A DNA stretch of 12,113 bases from Methanosarcinales archaeon (GTDB taxonomy: Archaea; Halobacteriota; Syntropharchaeia; Alkanophagales; Methanospirareceae), in assembly GCA_025464345.1 (NCBI GenBank), contig JAODGP010000081.1:1-12113 (forward strand), given 5' to 3'. The notes beneath the pieces were generated by a model. It was not told the origin of the DNA and did not search any database. It saw nothing but the letters and a program-made list of their open reading frames with translations. The position numbers and the translations under genes are program-made. Below, piece after piece: positions 1-7,163 of this stretch. Every line of letters begins with the position of its first letter. The first letter of the stretch is position 1.

Positions 1-1484
1 GGTACAAGATCAGCAATGGTTCGCCGCTTCACGTACTCCGCCGCTCGCAGCTTACCATCATAAAACTCCCTGTTCGGGAACTCCGCTATCTCCTCATTCA
101 TCCTGTACTGCACCTCAAGCATGACCCTTATCCTGTCGCCATATAGCTCTATCAGCCGTTCGAACATGCTCCTGCTCAGACTGCCACGTACCGCAGCCTC
201 ATTCACCACTGTGGGTGGCAACTGCTTGTGGTCACCAGCCATGATGACCCGTCTCGCCTTGAGCACCGGTATGAGCGTGGAGGGTTCAGTGGACTGTGTC
301 GCTTCATCAATGACAGCGAATTCGAACTTCTCGCCTTTCAATAGCTCAGAACCCGCTGTACTGTTCGTAACGCATATTACCTGTGCATTCTTCAAGATAC
401 GACTGACTGCACGTTCCTCAAGTGCACGAGCATCCCTGAACAATCTATCAACCTCGTGTTTGAGGTCTATCCATCGCTTCATGCCCGCTATCTTATCCCT
501 GGGTATCCCGCGCGTTGTCCTGCCCTCTTCCGCGAGCCTTGATATCTCATCATCACTTAATCCCCGTCTCCATCGCATATCGGGCAATGTGAACTCACGC
601 ATTCGTTCCTTGATCCCGTAAGCCCGCTCCCTGAGCGCCTGAGCACCGGTGTATTCACGCTCGTCCTGGACGAGATAATCGAGGCTTCTTCGCCTCAACG
701 CCGGTATCACACGTGCTGGATGCCCTATACGAACCACATTGAGCCCTATACTGTCCAGCCGCTCGACCAGATTGTCCACTGCGACATTAGAATCCGCGGC
801 AGCCAGAACGCGGTATCCGCGACTGACGAGCTGTGCGATAACCTCAACGCACGTGATTGTCTTGCCGGTGCCAGGGGGACCATGAATGAGGAAGAAATCA
901 CGAGCTGCCAGACTCTTACGTACCGCTTCACGCTGACTCGGATTCAACGAATCGTTGAAGAAATCCACGTTTGGGGTAGCCTCGAATTCGGGCTCGGATT
1001 TGCCGAGTAGCTTATCTTTTCGCTTCCCCGGCAGGCGTTTGAACCGCTTCAGAGCCTCCAGCATGCGCTGGAATGTGATATCATTCACAAACAGGTCAAT
1101 TCGGATGTCCTTACGGAATACAAAACCGGGTGGCATATCGTCAAATGCGACCATAATGGAATAAGCCGTCTTTTCCGCTACCGTGCCCGTTGGATTGCCT
1201 TCATCCCATGGAGCGGTACCGGGCTTACTGACCAGCACGAGATCGCCAACCTCTATCTCACACTCCGGCAGTTCTGTCCGGTTCTGCTTCGTGAACCGCA
1301 CCATATACTTGCCACCCAATCCCAACCCCTGGGATTTGCCTCGCATATTGAGTAACGCTCTGCCTTTCTCCTCACGCTCACGACCGCTGAGCCGCTGCAT
1401 CTCTGCTTCGTGCAGCCGCATCTGCTCCTCTCGCTCCAGTTCCACAAGCGCACTGAAGTGCTCAATGTATTCCTCTACTTCCAT
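1..1484 (-). CDS. IGHMBP2/Upf1-like superfamily 1 DNA/RNA helicase, C-terminus cut by window edge
   Basis: ATP-dependent SF1B-type helicase of the Upf1/IGHMBP2/DNA2 group, probably unwinding nucleic acid during repair, replication or RNA metabolism. I translated 494 residues from the ATG at 1484-1482. Seen in order: a charged, probably helical N-terminus (1-45); a beta-rich barrel-like region (about 55-130); Q-motif-like NPSQREAV (181-188); Walker A GPPGTGKT (202-209); motif Ia DSNVAVDNL (231-239); a charged insertion (about 265-360); Walker B VIDEATQST (391-399); motif III GDHKQLPPTV (417-426); motif IV-like QYRMN (459-463). The second RecA domain with motifs V and VI lies beyond base 1; family members are typically around 650 residues or more, so perhaps a quarter is missing. 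The start is preceded by purine-rich GGAAGAGAG. It is transcribed away from the ttuA-like gene. The family call is firm; substrate and exact role are not known. Confidence 0.93.
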   Translation of the reverse strand, partial: MEVEEYIEHFSALVELEREEQMRLHEAEMQRLSGREREEKGRALLNMRGKSQGLGLGGKYMVRFTKQNRTELPECEIEVGDLVLVSKPGTAPWDEGNPTGTVAEKTAYSIMVAFDDMPPGFVFRKDIRIDLFVNDITFQRMLEALKRFKRLPGKRKDKLLGKSEPEFEATPNVDFFNDSLNPSQREAVRKSLAARDFFLIHGPPGTGKTITCVEVIAQLVSRGYRVLAAADSNVAVDNLVERLDSIGLNVVRIGHPARVIPALRRRSLDYLVQDEREYTGAQALRERAYGIKERMREFTLPDMRWRRGLSDDEISRLAEEGRTTRGIPRDKIAGMKRWIDLKHEVDRLFRDARALEERAVSRILKNAQVICVTNSTAGSELLKGEKFEFAVIDEATQSTEPSTLIPVLKARRVIMAGDHKQLPPTVVNEAAVRGSLSRSMFERLIELYGDRIRVMLEVQYRMNEEIAEFPNREFYDGKLRAAEYVKRRTIADLV

Positions 1485-1604
1485 CTCTCTTCCTTTCCCG
1501 CTCTTTAAGAAGTATTGTATATGTTTAGCTCAGTAAAAATTTCAAGCTGTGATTTGGGATTTTCGCACTATACATCCACGAAAAATAATTAAAAGGAAAG
1601 AGGG
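1485..1604. promoter_or_regulatory. Divergent intergenic region with candidate promoters for the helicase and ttuA-like genes
   Basis: This 120-bp AT-rich gap separates two divergent starts. On the minus strand a TATA-like CATATACA lies at about 1516-1523, 32-39 bases before the helicase ATG, giving a predicted short leader that would carry the purine-rich GGAAGAGAG. On the plus strand CTATACAT (about 1568-1576) lies 29-37 bases before the ttuA-like ATG, which is preceded by a GGAAAGAGGG purine tract. Both boxes are read by eye and are only candidates; the A-rich stretch at 1580-1594 is an alternative for the plus strand. Confidence 0.4.
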
Positions 1605-2510
1605 ATGAGATGCAGTAGATGTAACAAAACCGCGGTGATATACCAGCCATACTCAGGGTTACACCTGTGTGAGGCACATTTCTGTGAGCACATAGAACGG
1701 AAAGTGAAGAAGGAACTGAGGCGGCAAATGGTGCTGAAGCCGGGAGACAGGCTTGTAGTGGCTCTTAGTGGTGGCAAAGACAGCTCAGCACTGCTCTACA
1801 TGCTGAATAAGTTCTTCAGTGTACGTACTGATCTGGAACTCGTGGCACTTGCGGTGGATGAGGGTATAAGAGACTACAGGCATGAGACGCTGCGTAACGC
1901 ACGTGCGATAACGAGCGAGCTGGATATAGAATTGCATATCTATTCTTTCTACGCCGAGTTCGGATTCACAATGGATGATATAGTATCAAGGGGTTATGAA
2001 CAGGCGCCCTGTACGTTCTGCGGCGTACTGCGGCGTAGAGTGATAGAGCGAAAGGCGCGTGAACTCGGCGCTACAAAGGTTATTACCGCTCATAACCTTG
2101 ACGATGTGGTTCAAACCATCATGATCAATTACATCCGGGGAGATATAGAGAGGTTGCGGCGGTTGAGACCGGGTCATATCGCTGAGTTCGTACCGAGGAT
2201 AAAGCCACTGAGGAGCATACCGGAGAAGGAGATTGCTATATACGCGCATCTTGCCGGGATACCGCTTATTACTGCTGGTTGCCCTTATGCTCGGCTCTCA
2301 TTACGATTCACGGTTAAACGGATGCTGAACGAGTTCGAGATGCGCCACCCGGGCACGAAATATTCTGTACTGAGGGGCTATGAGCGGCTGATGGAGCTCC
2401 TGCCTGCTGTGACGGAACAGAAGCGGCTGGCGGTATGCGAGCGATGTGGTGAGCCTTCGGCATCGAGGATATGCAAGGTGTGTGAGATACTCGAGTTGAT
2501 GAGGGGTTAA
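1605..2510 (+). CDS. ttuA: TtuA/Ncs6-family tRNA 2-thiolation ATPase (PP-loop)
   Basis: Activates the C2 oxygen of a tRNA uridine by adenylation so that it can be replaced by sulfur (s2U at position 34 or 54, depending on the subfamily), normally with a ubiquitin-like sulfur carrier. The 301 residues show the full family layout: N-terminal zinc knuckle C3, C6, C22, H25; PP-loop SGGKDS (55-60); C136 and C139 in CTFC plus C226 in GCPYA, matching the three cysteines that hold the iron-sulfur cluster in characterised TtuA; HNLDD (163-167); and a C-terminal zinc ribbon C278, C281, C290, C293. All expected metal ligands are present, so it looks functional. The ATG follows a GGAAAGAGGG tract. A second ATG five bases on is out of frame. 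It stands alone on its strand, convergent with the reductase gene. Whether it modifies U34 (Ncs6/NcsA-like) or U54 (TtuA) cannot be decided from sequence; the symbol names the family. Confidence 0.9.
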   Translation: MRCSRCNKTAVIYQPYSGLHLCEAHFCEHIERKVKKELRRQMVLKPGDRLVVALSGGKDSSALLYMLNKFFSVRTDLELVALAVDEGIRDYRHETLRNARAITSELDIELHIYSFYAEFGFTMDDIVSRGYEQAPCTFCGVLRRRVIERKARELGATKVITAHNLDDVVQTIMINYIRGDIERLRRLRPGHIAEFVPRIKPLRSIPEKEIAIYAHLAGIPLITAGCPYARLSLRFTVKRMLNEFEMRHPGTKYSVLRGYERLMELLPAVTEQKRLAVCERCGEPSASRICKVCEILELMRG

Positions 2511-2575
2511 ATGACTTTAAGAGCTGGAAGAGGCATCCAGGAATCTTAAGTCCAACACCGGTCATCAGTGAAATC

Positions 2576-2581
2576 TTTTTT
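2576..2581 (+). terminator. T6 tract, candidate terminator of the ttuA-like gene
   Basis: A run of six T lies 66 bases past the TAA stop, in the 75-bp gap before the convergent reductase gene ends. Archaeal polymerase commonly terminates at such U-rich tracts without needing a stem. No matching T run is seen for the opposite strand, so the reductase transcript may read into this gap. Confidence 0.45.
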
Positions 2582-2585
2582 ACTT

Positions 2586-3791
2586 CTAAGGCATCAAAGT
2601 TCTTATTATCATGCTAAGCACCATCTTCGGACTCCTCTTTGCTATGCCCTTCATCAATGCCCGTTCCGTGTATTCCGATAGCTTGAGTTCGCCGTTCAAT
2701 GGCTGGAAGAACCTGTTAAAGTCCGTCCTGGAGAGACTGAGTATGTAGTTCTTGGCTTTCAAGCCCGCATACAGCGTCCGTCCGAATTCTCTCCACCATC
2801 TCCGCTCGTATTCACGTAACCTGCGTGCTGTACAGTTCCTCTCACGTACCGCCTTCGCAATCACAGCGCCGGCTATCTGTCCACCCTGTATGGCAGTTAC
2901 AATGCCACCGCCCGAGAAGGGATTGACGTGCCTGGCTGCATCACCAACCAGGATCATGCCATCTGTAACAGTCTTGTAGATCGGACCGCTGAGTGGTACC
3001 ACACCGTATACCACCGCTAACTTATCACCACCTCCCACTCTATCATGCACGAAAGAATCAAGGAATTCTACCACACGTCTCCCTCTCAGGTGGTTTGCAC
3101 CTATTCCAATACCGACATTTGCGCAACGTGCCCCTTTCGGAAATATCCATGCATAACCGCCTGGCGCGATATCCCACCCGAAATACTGCTCGCAGTAGTC
3201 TCTATTCGCTTCTATATCGCACATAAGATACTGTGCACAGATGGCTACATCTTCCAATCGGAGTCGAGTATCAATACCAGCCCATCTCGCCACACGTGAT
3301 TCCACACCATCAGCAGCAACAACCACATCCGCCGTTATACAGACCCGCTCTCCCGCGGCATTCACATGCACACCACATACTTTACCGTTGTGTTTTATTA
3401 CGCCGAATGCACGAGTCCTGACACGCACATCCGCACCTGCGCATGCTGCATCACGTGCCAGGGACTTATCAAATACCCGACGGTCGAGTACATACCCGGC
3501 AGGATCATCTGCTGTGGTTATCACCAGTTCTGTACCCTCCGGACCATAAGTAATGACCCCTTTGATCGGGTTACAAACCCATCTGGAATCTATCTCAATG
3601 TAATTCTCTATCTCACGACTTACGCCCTCGGCACACCGCACAGGTACTCCTATCTCTGGATTACGATCTATCAGCAACACATCCAGACCATGATCTGCGG
3701 CAACTCTCGCGGTCACACTGCCTGCGGGTCCCGCGCCAACTACAACGACATCGTGCTCCTCTTTCTCTCTACAATCGGACGTGTATGCCAT
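2586..3791 (-). CDS. Geranylgeranyl reductase family flavoprotein (archaeal lipid double-bond reduction)
   Basis: FAD-dependent reductase, probably digeranylgeranylglycerophospholipid reductase, which saturates the geranylgeranyl chains of archaeal ether lipids at the membrane. From the ATG at 3791 it has 401 residues, close to the family norm. Seen: FAD dinucleotide fold GAGPAG (19-24); PVRCAEG (50-56) with the cysteine typical of the family (C53); VLDR (101-104); ADGVES (160-165); GYAWIFPKG (212-220), a substrate-cavity motif of this family; and the second FAD motif GDAARHVNPFSGGG (283-296). The frame is open upstream to 3890, but those 33 residues lie inside hisF and look nothing like the family. 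The chosen start overlaps the hisF end by 23 bp, suggesting translational coupling. No membrane segment is obvious. Other members act on chlorophyll or menaquinone precursors, so the exact substrate is inferred. Confidence 0.9.
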   Translation of the reverse strand: MAYTSDCREKEEHDVVVVGAGPAGSVTARVAADHGLDVLLIDRNPEIGVPVRCAEGVSREIENYIEIDSRWVCNPIKGVITYGPEGTELVITTADDPAGYVLDRRVFDKSLARDAACAGADVRVRTRAFGVIKHNGKVCGVHVNAAGERVCITADVVVAADGVESRVARWAGIDTRLRLEDVAICAQYLMCDIEANRDYCEQYFGWDIAPGGYAWIFPKGARCANVGIGIGANHLRGRRVVEFLDSFVHDRVGGGDKLAVVYGVVPLSGPIYKTVTDGMILVGDAARHVNPFSGGGIVTAIQGGQIAGAVIAKAVRERNCTARRLREYERRWWREFGRTLYAGLKAKNYILSLSRTDFNRFFQPLNGELKLSEYTERALMKGIAKRSPKMVLSMIIRTLMP

Positions 3792-4608
3792 TGTCCCGCA
3801 GGTACTGCTTGACCTCTCTGATCGTATACTCCTTATAATGGAATATGGAGGCGGCGAGTGCGGCAGAAGCTTCTGTGTGCATGAAGACATCTCTTATGTG
3901 TGCGGGCACGCCGCAACCGCCCGAAGCTATCACCGGTATATTCACACGCTCACAGACCGCCGCGGTCAGCTCCAGATCGTAGCCATCTTTCGTACCGTCA
4001 CGATCCATACTGGTGAGCAGTATCTCGCCGGCACCTCTATCTTCCACTTCCTTCGCCCATTTCAGTGCATCTACACCCGTGAACTCTCTACCGCCATAGA
4101 AAGAGCATTCAAACCAGCATTTACCTTCCGCAGTATCTATTATCTCCCTACCATGCTCTTTAGCATGTTTAACTTCCGCATCACTCCGCAGATAGCGCCG
4201 CTTTGCATCTATTGCAACGACACAGGCTTGCGAGCCGAACCGTGCAGATAGCGCATTCACGAGCTCGGGGTTCTTTAACGCCGCTGTGTTCACAGAGACC
4301 TTATCCGCTCCGGCACTGAATACTCGCCTCGCATCCTCTATGCTACGGATACCACCGCCGACCGTCAGGGGTATGAATACCTCGGTAGCAACCTTCTCAA
4401 TAACGTGCGCCATTGTCTCCCTCCGCTCGTGCGAAGCTGTTATATCCAGGAATACGAGCTCGTCCGCACCCTGCTCATCGTATTCCGCAGCGAGTTCCCA
4501 CGGGATACCCGCATATCTGATATGGTGAAATTCCACTCCTTTCACTACCCGACCGCCCGGTACGCCCAGATCACAGTCCAGACAGGGTATTATCCGCTTT
4601 GCTAACAT
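3769..4608 (-). CDS. hisF: Imidazole glycerol phosphate synthase subunit HisF
   Basis: Cyclase subunit of IGP synthase: it uses ammonia delivered by HisH to convert PRFAR into imidazole glycerol phosphate and AICAR (histidine pathway, feeding purine synthesis). The 279-residue (beta/alpha)8 barrel begins with the family pattern KRIIPCLD and has the catalytic aspartates D11 and D134 (in VVAIDAKR). Phosphate-binding loops are TVGGGI (82-87), MDRDGT (201-206) and the ASGGCG stretch near the C-terminus. It is about 25 residues longer than the ~253-residue bacterial enzyme; the extra part lies between D134 and MDRDGT (about residues 138-172), an extension I recall from methanogen HisF. No other his gene is in the window. 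Its stop lies 23 bp inside the reductase gene. No strong ribosome site precedes the ATG. The call is secure. Confidence 0.96.
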   Translation of the reverse strand: MLAKRIIPCLDCDLGVPGGRVVKGVEFHHIRYAGIPWELAAEYDEQGADELVFLDITASHERRETMAHVIEKVATEVFIPLTVGGGIRSIEDARRVFSAGADKVSVNTAALKNPELVNALSARFGSQACVVAIDAKRRYLRSDAEVKHAKEHGREIIDTAEGKCWFECSFYGGREFTGVDALKWAKEVEDRGAGEILLTSMDRDGTKDGYDLELTAAVCERVNIPVIASGGCGVPAHIRDVFMHTEASAALAASIFHYKEYTIREVKQYLRDNGIHVRL

Positions 4609-4640
4609 ACTTGCTCTAACTATGTTATTTCATGTATTAC

Positions 4641-4649
4641 ACATAAAAG
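4641..4649 (-). promoter_or_regulatory. hisF: Candidate TATA box for hisF-reductase
   Basis: The minus strand reads CTTTTATGT 33-41 bases before the hisF ATG, which would place transcription start about 10-15 bases ahead of the gene. If real, hisF and the reductase can be transcribed separately from trpEG. The upstream flank is pyrimidine-rich rather than the purine-rich BRE expected, so support is modest. Confidence 0.35.
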
Positions 4650-4650
4650 G

Positions 4651-4659
4651 AAAAACAAA
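4651..4659 (-). terminator. T-rich tract after the ABC relic, candidate end of the trpEG transcript
   Basis: On the minus strand the sequence just past the stop of the ABC-ATPase relic is TTTGTTTTT, a U-rich stretch of the kind archaeal RNA polymerase terminates on. It sits between trpG and hisF and directly ahead of the candidate hisF TATA box, so it could separate two transcription units. No stem is needed or seen. Confidence 0.35.
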
Positions 4660-4663
4660 GATC

Positions 4664-4855
4664 TCATCCATGGTGTTCATCATTGAATATCTCACCCGGC
4701 GTTCCTTCTGCAATTATCCGCCTGTTCAGCACATATACACGGTCTGCAAGTTCAGGAACAGCATTTATGTCATGCGTGGCGACCACAATGGTAATTCCTT
4801 CACGCTCATTCAATTCTTTTATAATCTCAATCAGCTCGGCTCTGCTTCTCGCCAT
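4664..4855 (-). pseudogene. C-terminal relic of an ABC transporter ATPase (CbiO/EcfA-like)
   Basis: The 63 codons read as the tail of an ABC ATP-binding subunit: SRAELIEIIKELNEREG (the helix after Walker B), then IVVATHDINAV with the switch-loop histidine, LADRVYVLNRRIIAEGTP (the D/ADR-VLxxGxI..G pattern) and a short end. The pattern is closest to cobalt/nickel or ECF-type ATPases of about 270 residues. Walker A, the Q-loop, the LSGGQ signature and Walker B are all missing, so it cannot work as an ATPase. In the same frame TAA, TAG and TGA lie within 25 bp upstream of the ATG at 4855, so no longer reading frame exists. It fills most of the 347-bp gap between trpG and hisF. The family assignment of the tail is firm; whether the fragment is translated is unknown. 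Confidence 0.8.
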
Positions 4856-4892
4856 GCACGCTTATCGCTACGCTCATTCATTGCCCATCCCG

Positions 4893-4908
4893 CTGCCAGT
4901 ACTGGCAG
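4893..4908. repeat. 16-bp perfect palindrome between trpG and the ABC relic
   Basis: CTGCCAGTACTGGCAG equals its own reverse complement over all 16 bases, with no loop bases; the flanks do not extend it. It lies 48 bp past the trpG stop and 38 bp before the ABC relic. It could be a dimeric regulator site, a scar of the rearrangement that removed the rest of the ABC gene, or chance. Confidence 0.6.
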
Positions 4909-4955
4909 AGATAACATTCCATCGGATTCGCCGGGTAGAGAAGGGAACGAACCCG

Positions 4956-5555
4956 TCAATGAGTGAATGAACGAGCCCATGAAATCACATTCTCTATTAT
5001 CTTCAATCCGACGGGGAACGTCAGTATGGATTCGGGATGGAATTGCACGCCCTCTATCGGCAGTTTCCGGTGCCGCACGCCCATAACCACCTGATCGGTG
5101 GTTGCACTGACCTCCAGCTCCGCAGGGATGCTCTCACCGGTCAGCGAATGATACCGCCCACCCTTAAACGGGTTTGGTATACCACGGTATATCGTCCTGC
5201 CATCATGTTCTATCAAAGACTGCTTGCCATGACACGGATATGCCAGTAGACCGAGCTCACCACCGAAGAATTCAATCAGCGCCTGATGCCCCAGGCATAT
5301 ACCGAATATCGGATACTGCTCGTGGTAACGCTCTATCACCCTGAGCAGATTGCCCGATTTATCCGGCACGGAAGGACCGGGCGAGAGTACAATCAAATCC
5401 GGATCCACATCGCTTATTATAGCCACGTCCAGCCGATTACGGTATACAATGACCTCACAGCCGTATCTGCGGAAGTAGTCCACGAGATTGAACGTGAACG
5501 AATCGTAATTATCAACCACGAATATCCTCATCTTCATCGGCTCATTCATTCTCAT
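4956..5555 (-). CDS. trpG: Anthranilate synthase component II (glutamine amidotransferase)
   Basis: Hydrolyses glutamine and passes ammonia to TrpE to make anthranilate from chorismate, the first step of tryptophan synthesis. It is a class I amidotransferase: VVDNYDSFTFNLV near the N-terminus, SPGPSVPDKSG (oxyanion-strand region), the nucleophile cysteine in GICLGHQ, YHSL, and the catalytic His-Glu in QFHPES near the C-terminus. Several in-frame starts exist. I chose the ATG at 5555 (199 residues) because GGAGGG lies about six bases ahead of it; GTG at 5561 and ATGs at 5549, 5537 and 5531 are alternatives. This start overlaps the trpE stop by 14 bp, so the two are probably translationally coupled. 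PabA-type proteins look the same; the trpE partner argues for anthranilate, though one subunit may serve both pathways. Confidence 0.93.
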   Translation of the reverse strand: MRMNEPMKMRIFVVDNYDSFTFNLVDYFRRYGCEVIVYRNRLDVAIISDVDPDLIVLSPGPSVPDKSGNLLRVIERYHEQYPIFGICLGHQALIEFFGGELGLLAYPCHGKQSLIEHDGRTIYRGIPNPFKGGRYHSLTGESIPAELEVSATTDQVVMGVRHRKLPIEGVQFHPESILTFPVGLKIIENVISWARSFTH

Positions 5556-7071
5556 CACCACCCTCCAGTATCCTGAAGAACGCTTTACCTTTATTCATCG
5601 TCTCTTCCCATTCGCTCTCAGGTTGTGAATCGTACAGTATGGTGGCACCAACACGTATCTCAGCAAAGCCGTCATGTATGTATGCGGTTCGTATGATGAT
5701 ACCGAAGTCCAGATTGCCCGAGAAGGTGATATAACCCACGTTACCGCCATAATAACCCCTGCGTGAATTCTCGAACCGTTCGATGAGCCGCATCGCCGCA
5801 ACTTTGGGTGCACCGGTGAGTGTCCCGGCATTTAGCGATACGATGAAAGCGTCAAACGGCTCGAAATTCGCTGTATCCAGTATGCCCTCGACATGCGCCA
5901 CCGTATGCATCACCGCAGAGTATTTCTCCACGAACCGATAATCACGAACCTCCACACCCGGCTCGCAGACACGTGCGATATCGTTACGTGCCAGGTCTAT
6001 CAGCATATCCAGCTCCGATTTCTCCTTCACGGAATTCAGTAGCTGCATCATCTTCTCATAATCCTCTACTGGATCCGCTCCACGTTCTATCGTGCCTGAA
6101 ATGGGTCTCGTCTGCACCCTGCCGTGCTCTACACGGAGGAACATCTCAGGCGATGCACCCACGAGGCAGTCATCGCCGAAATTGACGTAGAACAGATAAG
6201 GTGAAGGATTAACCGTGCGGAATCTGCGATACAGCTCTATCGGTGGCACATTCACCCTGAAATATCGTGAATGCGAGAGGACGATCTCAAATATCTCACC
6301 CCTTCTAATCTCTTCCTTCGCTCGCCTGACCATCTCCACGTACTCACGCTCCGTAATGGCTCGCTCTGGCATGTCAACTTTATGCACCACCGCATCATCC
6401 ACACCCACTTCTTCTTTCGCATCACCCGCAGCCCGCATAGCGAATAAATCCTCCGGTTTGCGTTCAAAATCGTGGAAATCGTATAAAATCGCTTCCGCAT
6501 GCTCCTTGAGATGCTCGAAATAAACTATGTAATCGGGCAGAAATAGATTGAAGTCAGGTATGCCATCATCTTTATGCAGCTCAGGTATATCCTCGAACAA
6601 TCGCACGAAATCGTAAGAGAAAGCGCCGTAGAGCCCCAGAAAGCGGTCGTCACATGCGAAGAAATCGAGCAAAGTCCTTATTACATACGATATATTCTTC
6701 TGCTTGAACCTCCTTCGCTCCTCATGCAATAGATTCTCACGCGTTACACGCCCGGTAATCGCATCCTCACGCACCTCAACATCGGTTGCGTACCAGAATA
6801 GAGCGGGTTCAAGGAGAGCGAGTATGTGCTTACCGTGTTCGTTGAGTGCTATGAGCTCAAATCTATCGTTCTTGCCGGTTATACGCAGTGGCGGGTCTAT
6901 AACTATCAGGCTCAATCGCCCATATATCGGCGCTATCTCCGCTGATTCCAGTATGATACCACGATTCCTCACACGATCAAAGAACGATTCGAACGAGTCA
7001 TAAGGTATCTGCTTCTTTATCCGCCTGAATCTCACGCCGCTATTGCATCTCACGATATCTTCCCGCATCAT
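5542..7071 (-). CDS. trpE: Anthranilate synthase component I
   Basis: Converts chorismate plus ammonia to anthranilate, with TrpG, at the committed step of tryptophan synthesis. From the ATG at 7071 it has 509 residues. Seen: ILESAE (39-45 region, S43), matching the LLES feedback site of TrpE; FEIVLS (261-266); NPSPYLFY (288-295), the second part of the tryptophan pocket; PISGT (323-327), where aminodeoxychorismate synthases usually carry lysine (PIKGT); LIDLARNDIARVC (357-369); GTLTGAPK (416-423); and a GGNVGYITFSG-type stretch (442-452). Both the feedback motif and PISGT favour TrpE over PabB, and suggest tryptophan inhibition is retained. The frame is open to 7131, but a TATA box inside that extension and the lack of family residues argue for 7071 (or 7068). 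First gene of a minus-strand block with trpG. Confidence 0.94.
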   Translation of the reverse strand: MMREDIVRCNSGVRFRRIKKQIPYDSFESFFDRVRNRGIILESAEIAPIYGRLSLIVIDPPLRITGKNDRFELIALNEHGKHILALLEPALFWYATDVEVREDAITGRVTRENLLHEERRRFKQKNISYVIRTLLDFFACDDRFLGLYGAFSYDFVRLFEDIPELHKDDGIPDFNLFLPDYIVYFEHLKEHAEAILYDFHDFERKPEDLFAMRAAGDAKEEVGVDDAVVHKVDMPERAITEREYVEMVRRAKEEIRRGEIFEIVLSHSRYFRVNVPPIELYRRFRTVNPSPYLFYVNFGDDCLVGASPEMFLRVEHGRVQTRPISGTIERGADPVEDYEKMMQLLNSVKEKSELDMLIDLARNDIARVCEPGVEVRDYRFVEKYSAVMHTVAHVEGILDTANFEPFDAFIVSLNAGTLTGAPKVAAMRLIERFENSRRGYYGGNVGYITFSGNLDFGIIIRTAYIHDGFAEIRVGATILYDSQPESEWEETMNKGKAFFRILEGGDENE

Positions 7072-7095
7072 CGCACAGAATATATGCATATTGTA

Positions 7096-7103
7096 CATAT
7101 AAA
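7096..7103 (-). promoter_or_regulatory. trpE: TATA box of trpE, predicting a leaderless transcript
   Basis: The minus strand reads CAAAGTATTTATATGTA across 7094-7110, with a good archaeal box TTTATATG and a purine-rich upstream flank like a BRE. The box centre is about 28 bases from the ATG at 7071; archaeal transcription starts about 25 bases past the box, so the mRNA would begin within a few bases of that ATG. No ribosome site precedes the start, which agrees. It also supports the internal start over 7131. Confidence 0.6.
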
Positions 7104-7163
7104 TACTTTGATGCCCATTGTTGTGAACCATGCTTATCTATTTCAGCAACATATTCTGGTGAT

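Noticed and set aside
121..621. Plus-strand open frame of 166 codons, and others at 720-1010 and 1183-1536.
   Set aside because: They are antisense to the helicase, which carries every SF1 motif in order on the other strand; their sequences are Ser/Arg-rich with no recognisable domain.
3792..3890. Upstream extension of the reductase gene (33 extra residues).
   Set aside because: It lies inside hisF, is rich in Ser/Pro/Arg, has no family similarity, and the protein without it has the usual length of about 400.
4622..4966. Plus-strand open frame in the trpG-hisF gap.
   Set aside because: The opposite strand carries the clear ABC-ATPase tail, and this frame shows no domain or ribosome site.
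5542..7071. Aminodeoxychorismate synthase (PabB) instead of TrpE.
   Set aside because: PISGT replaces the PIKGT expected for PabB, and the ILES and NPSPY feedback-pocket motifs are present.
7072..7131. Upstream extension of trpE to an ATG at 7131.
   Set aside because: The TATA box lies within it, and the residues do not resemble TrpE; a message starting near 7075 could not include it.
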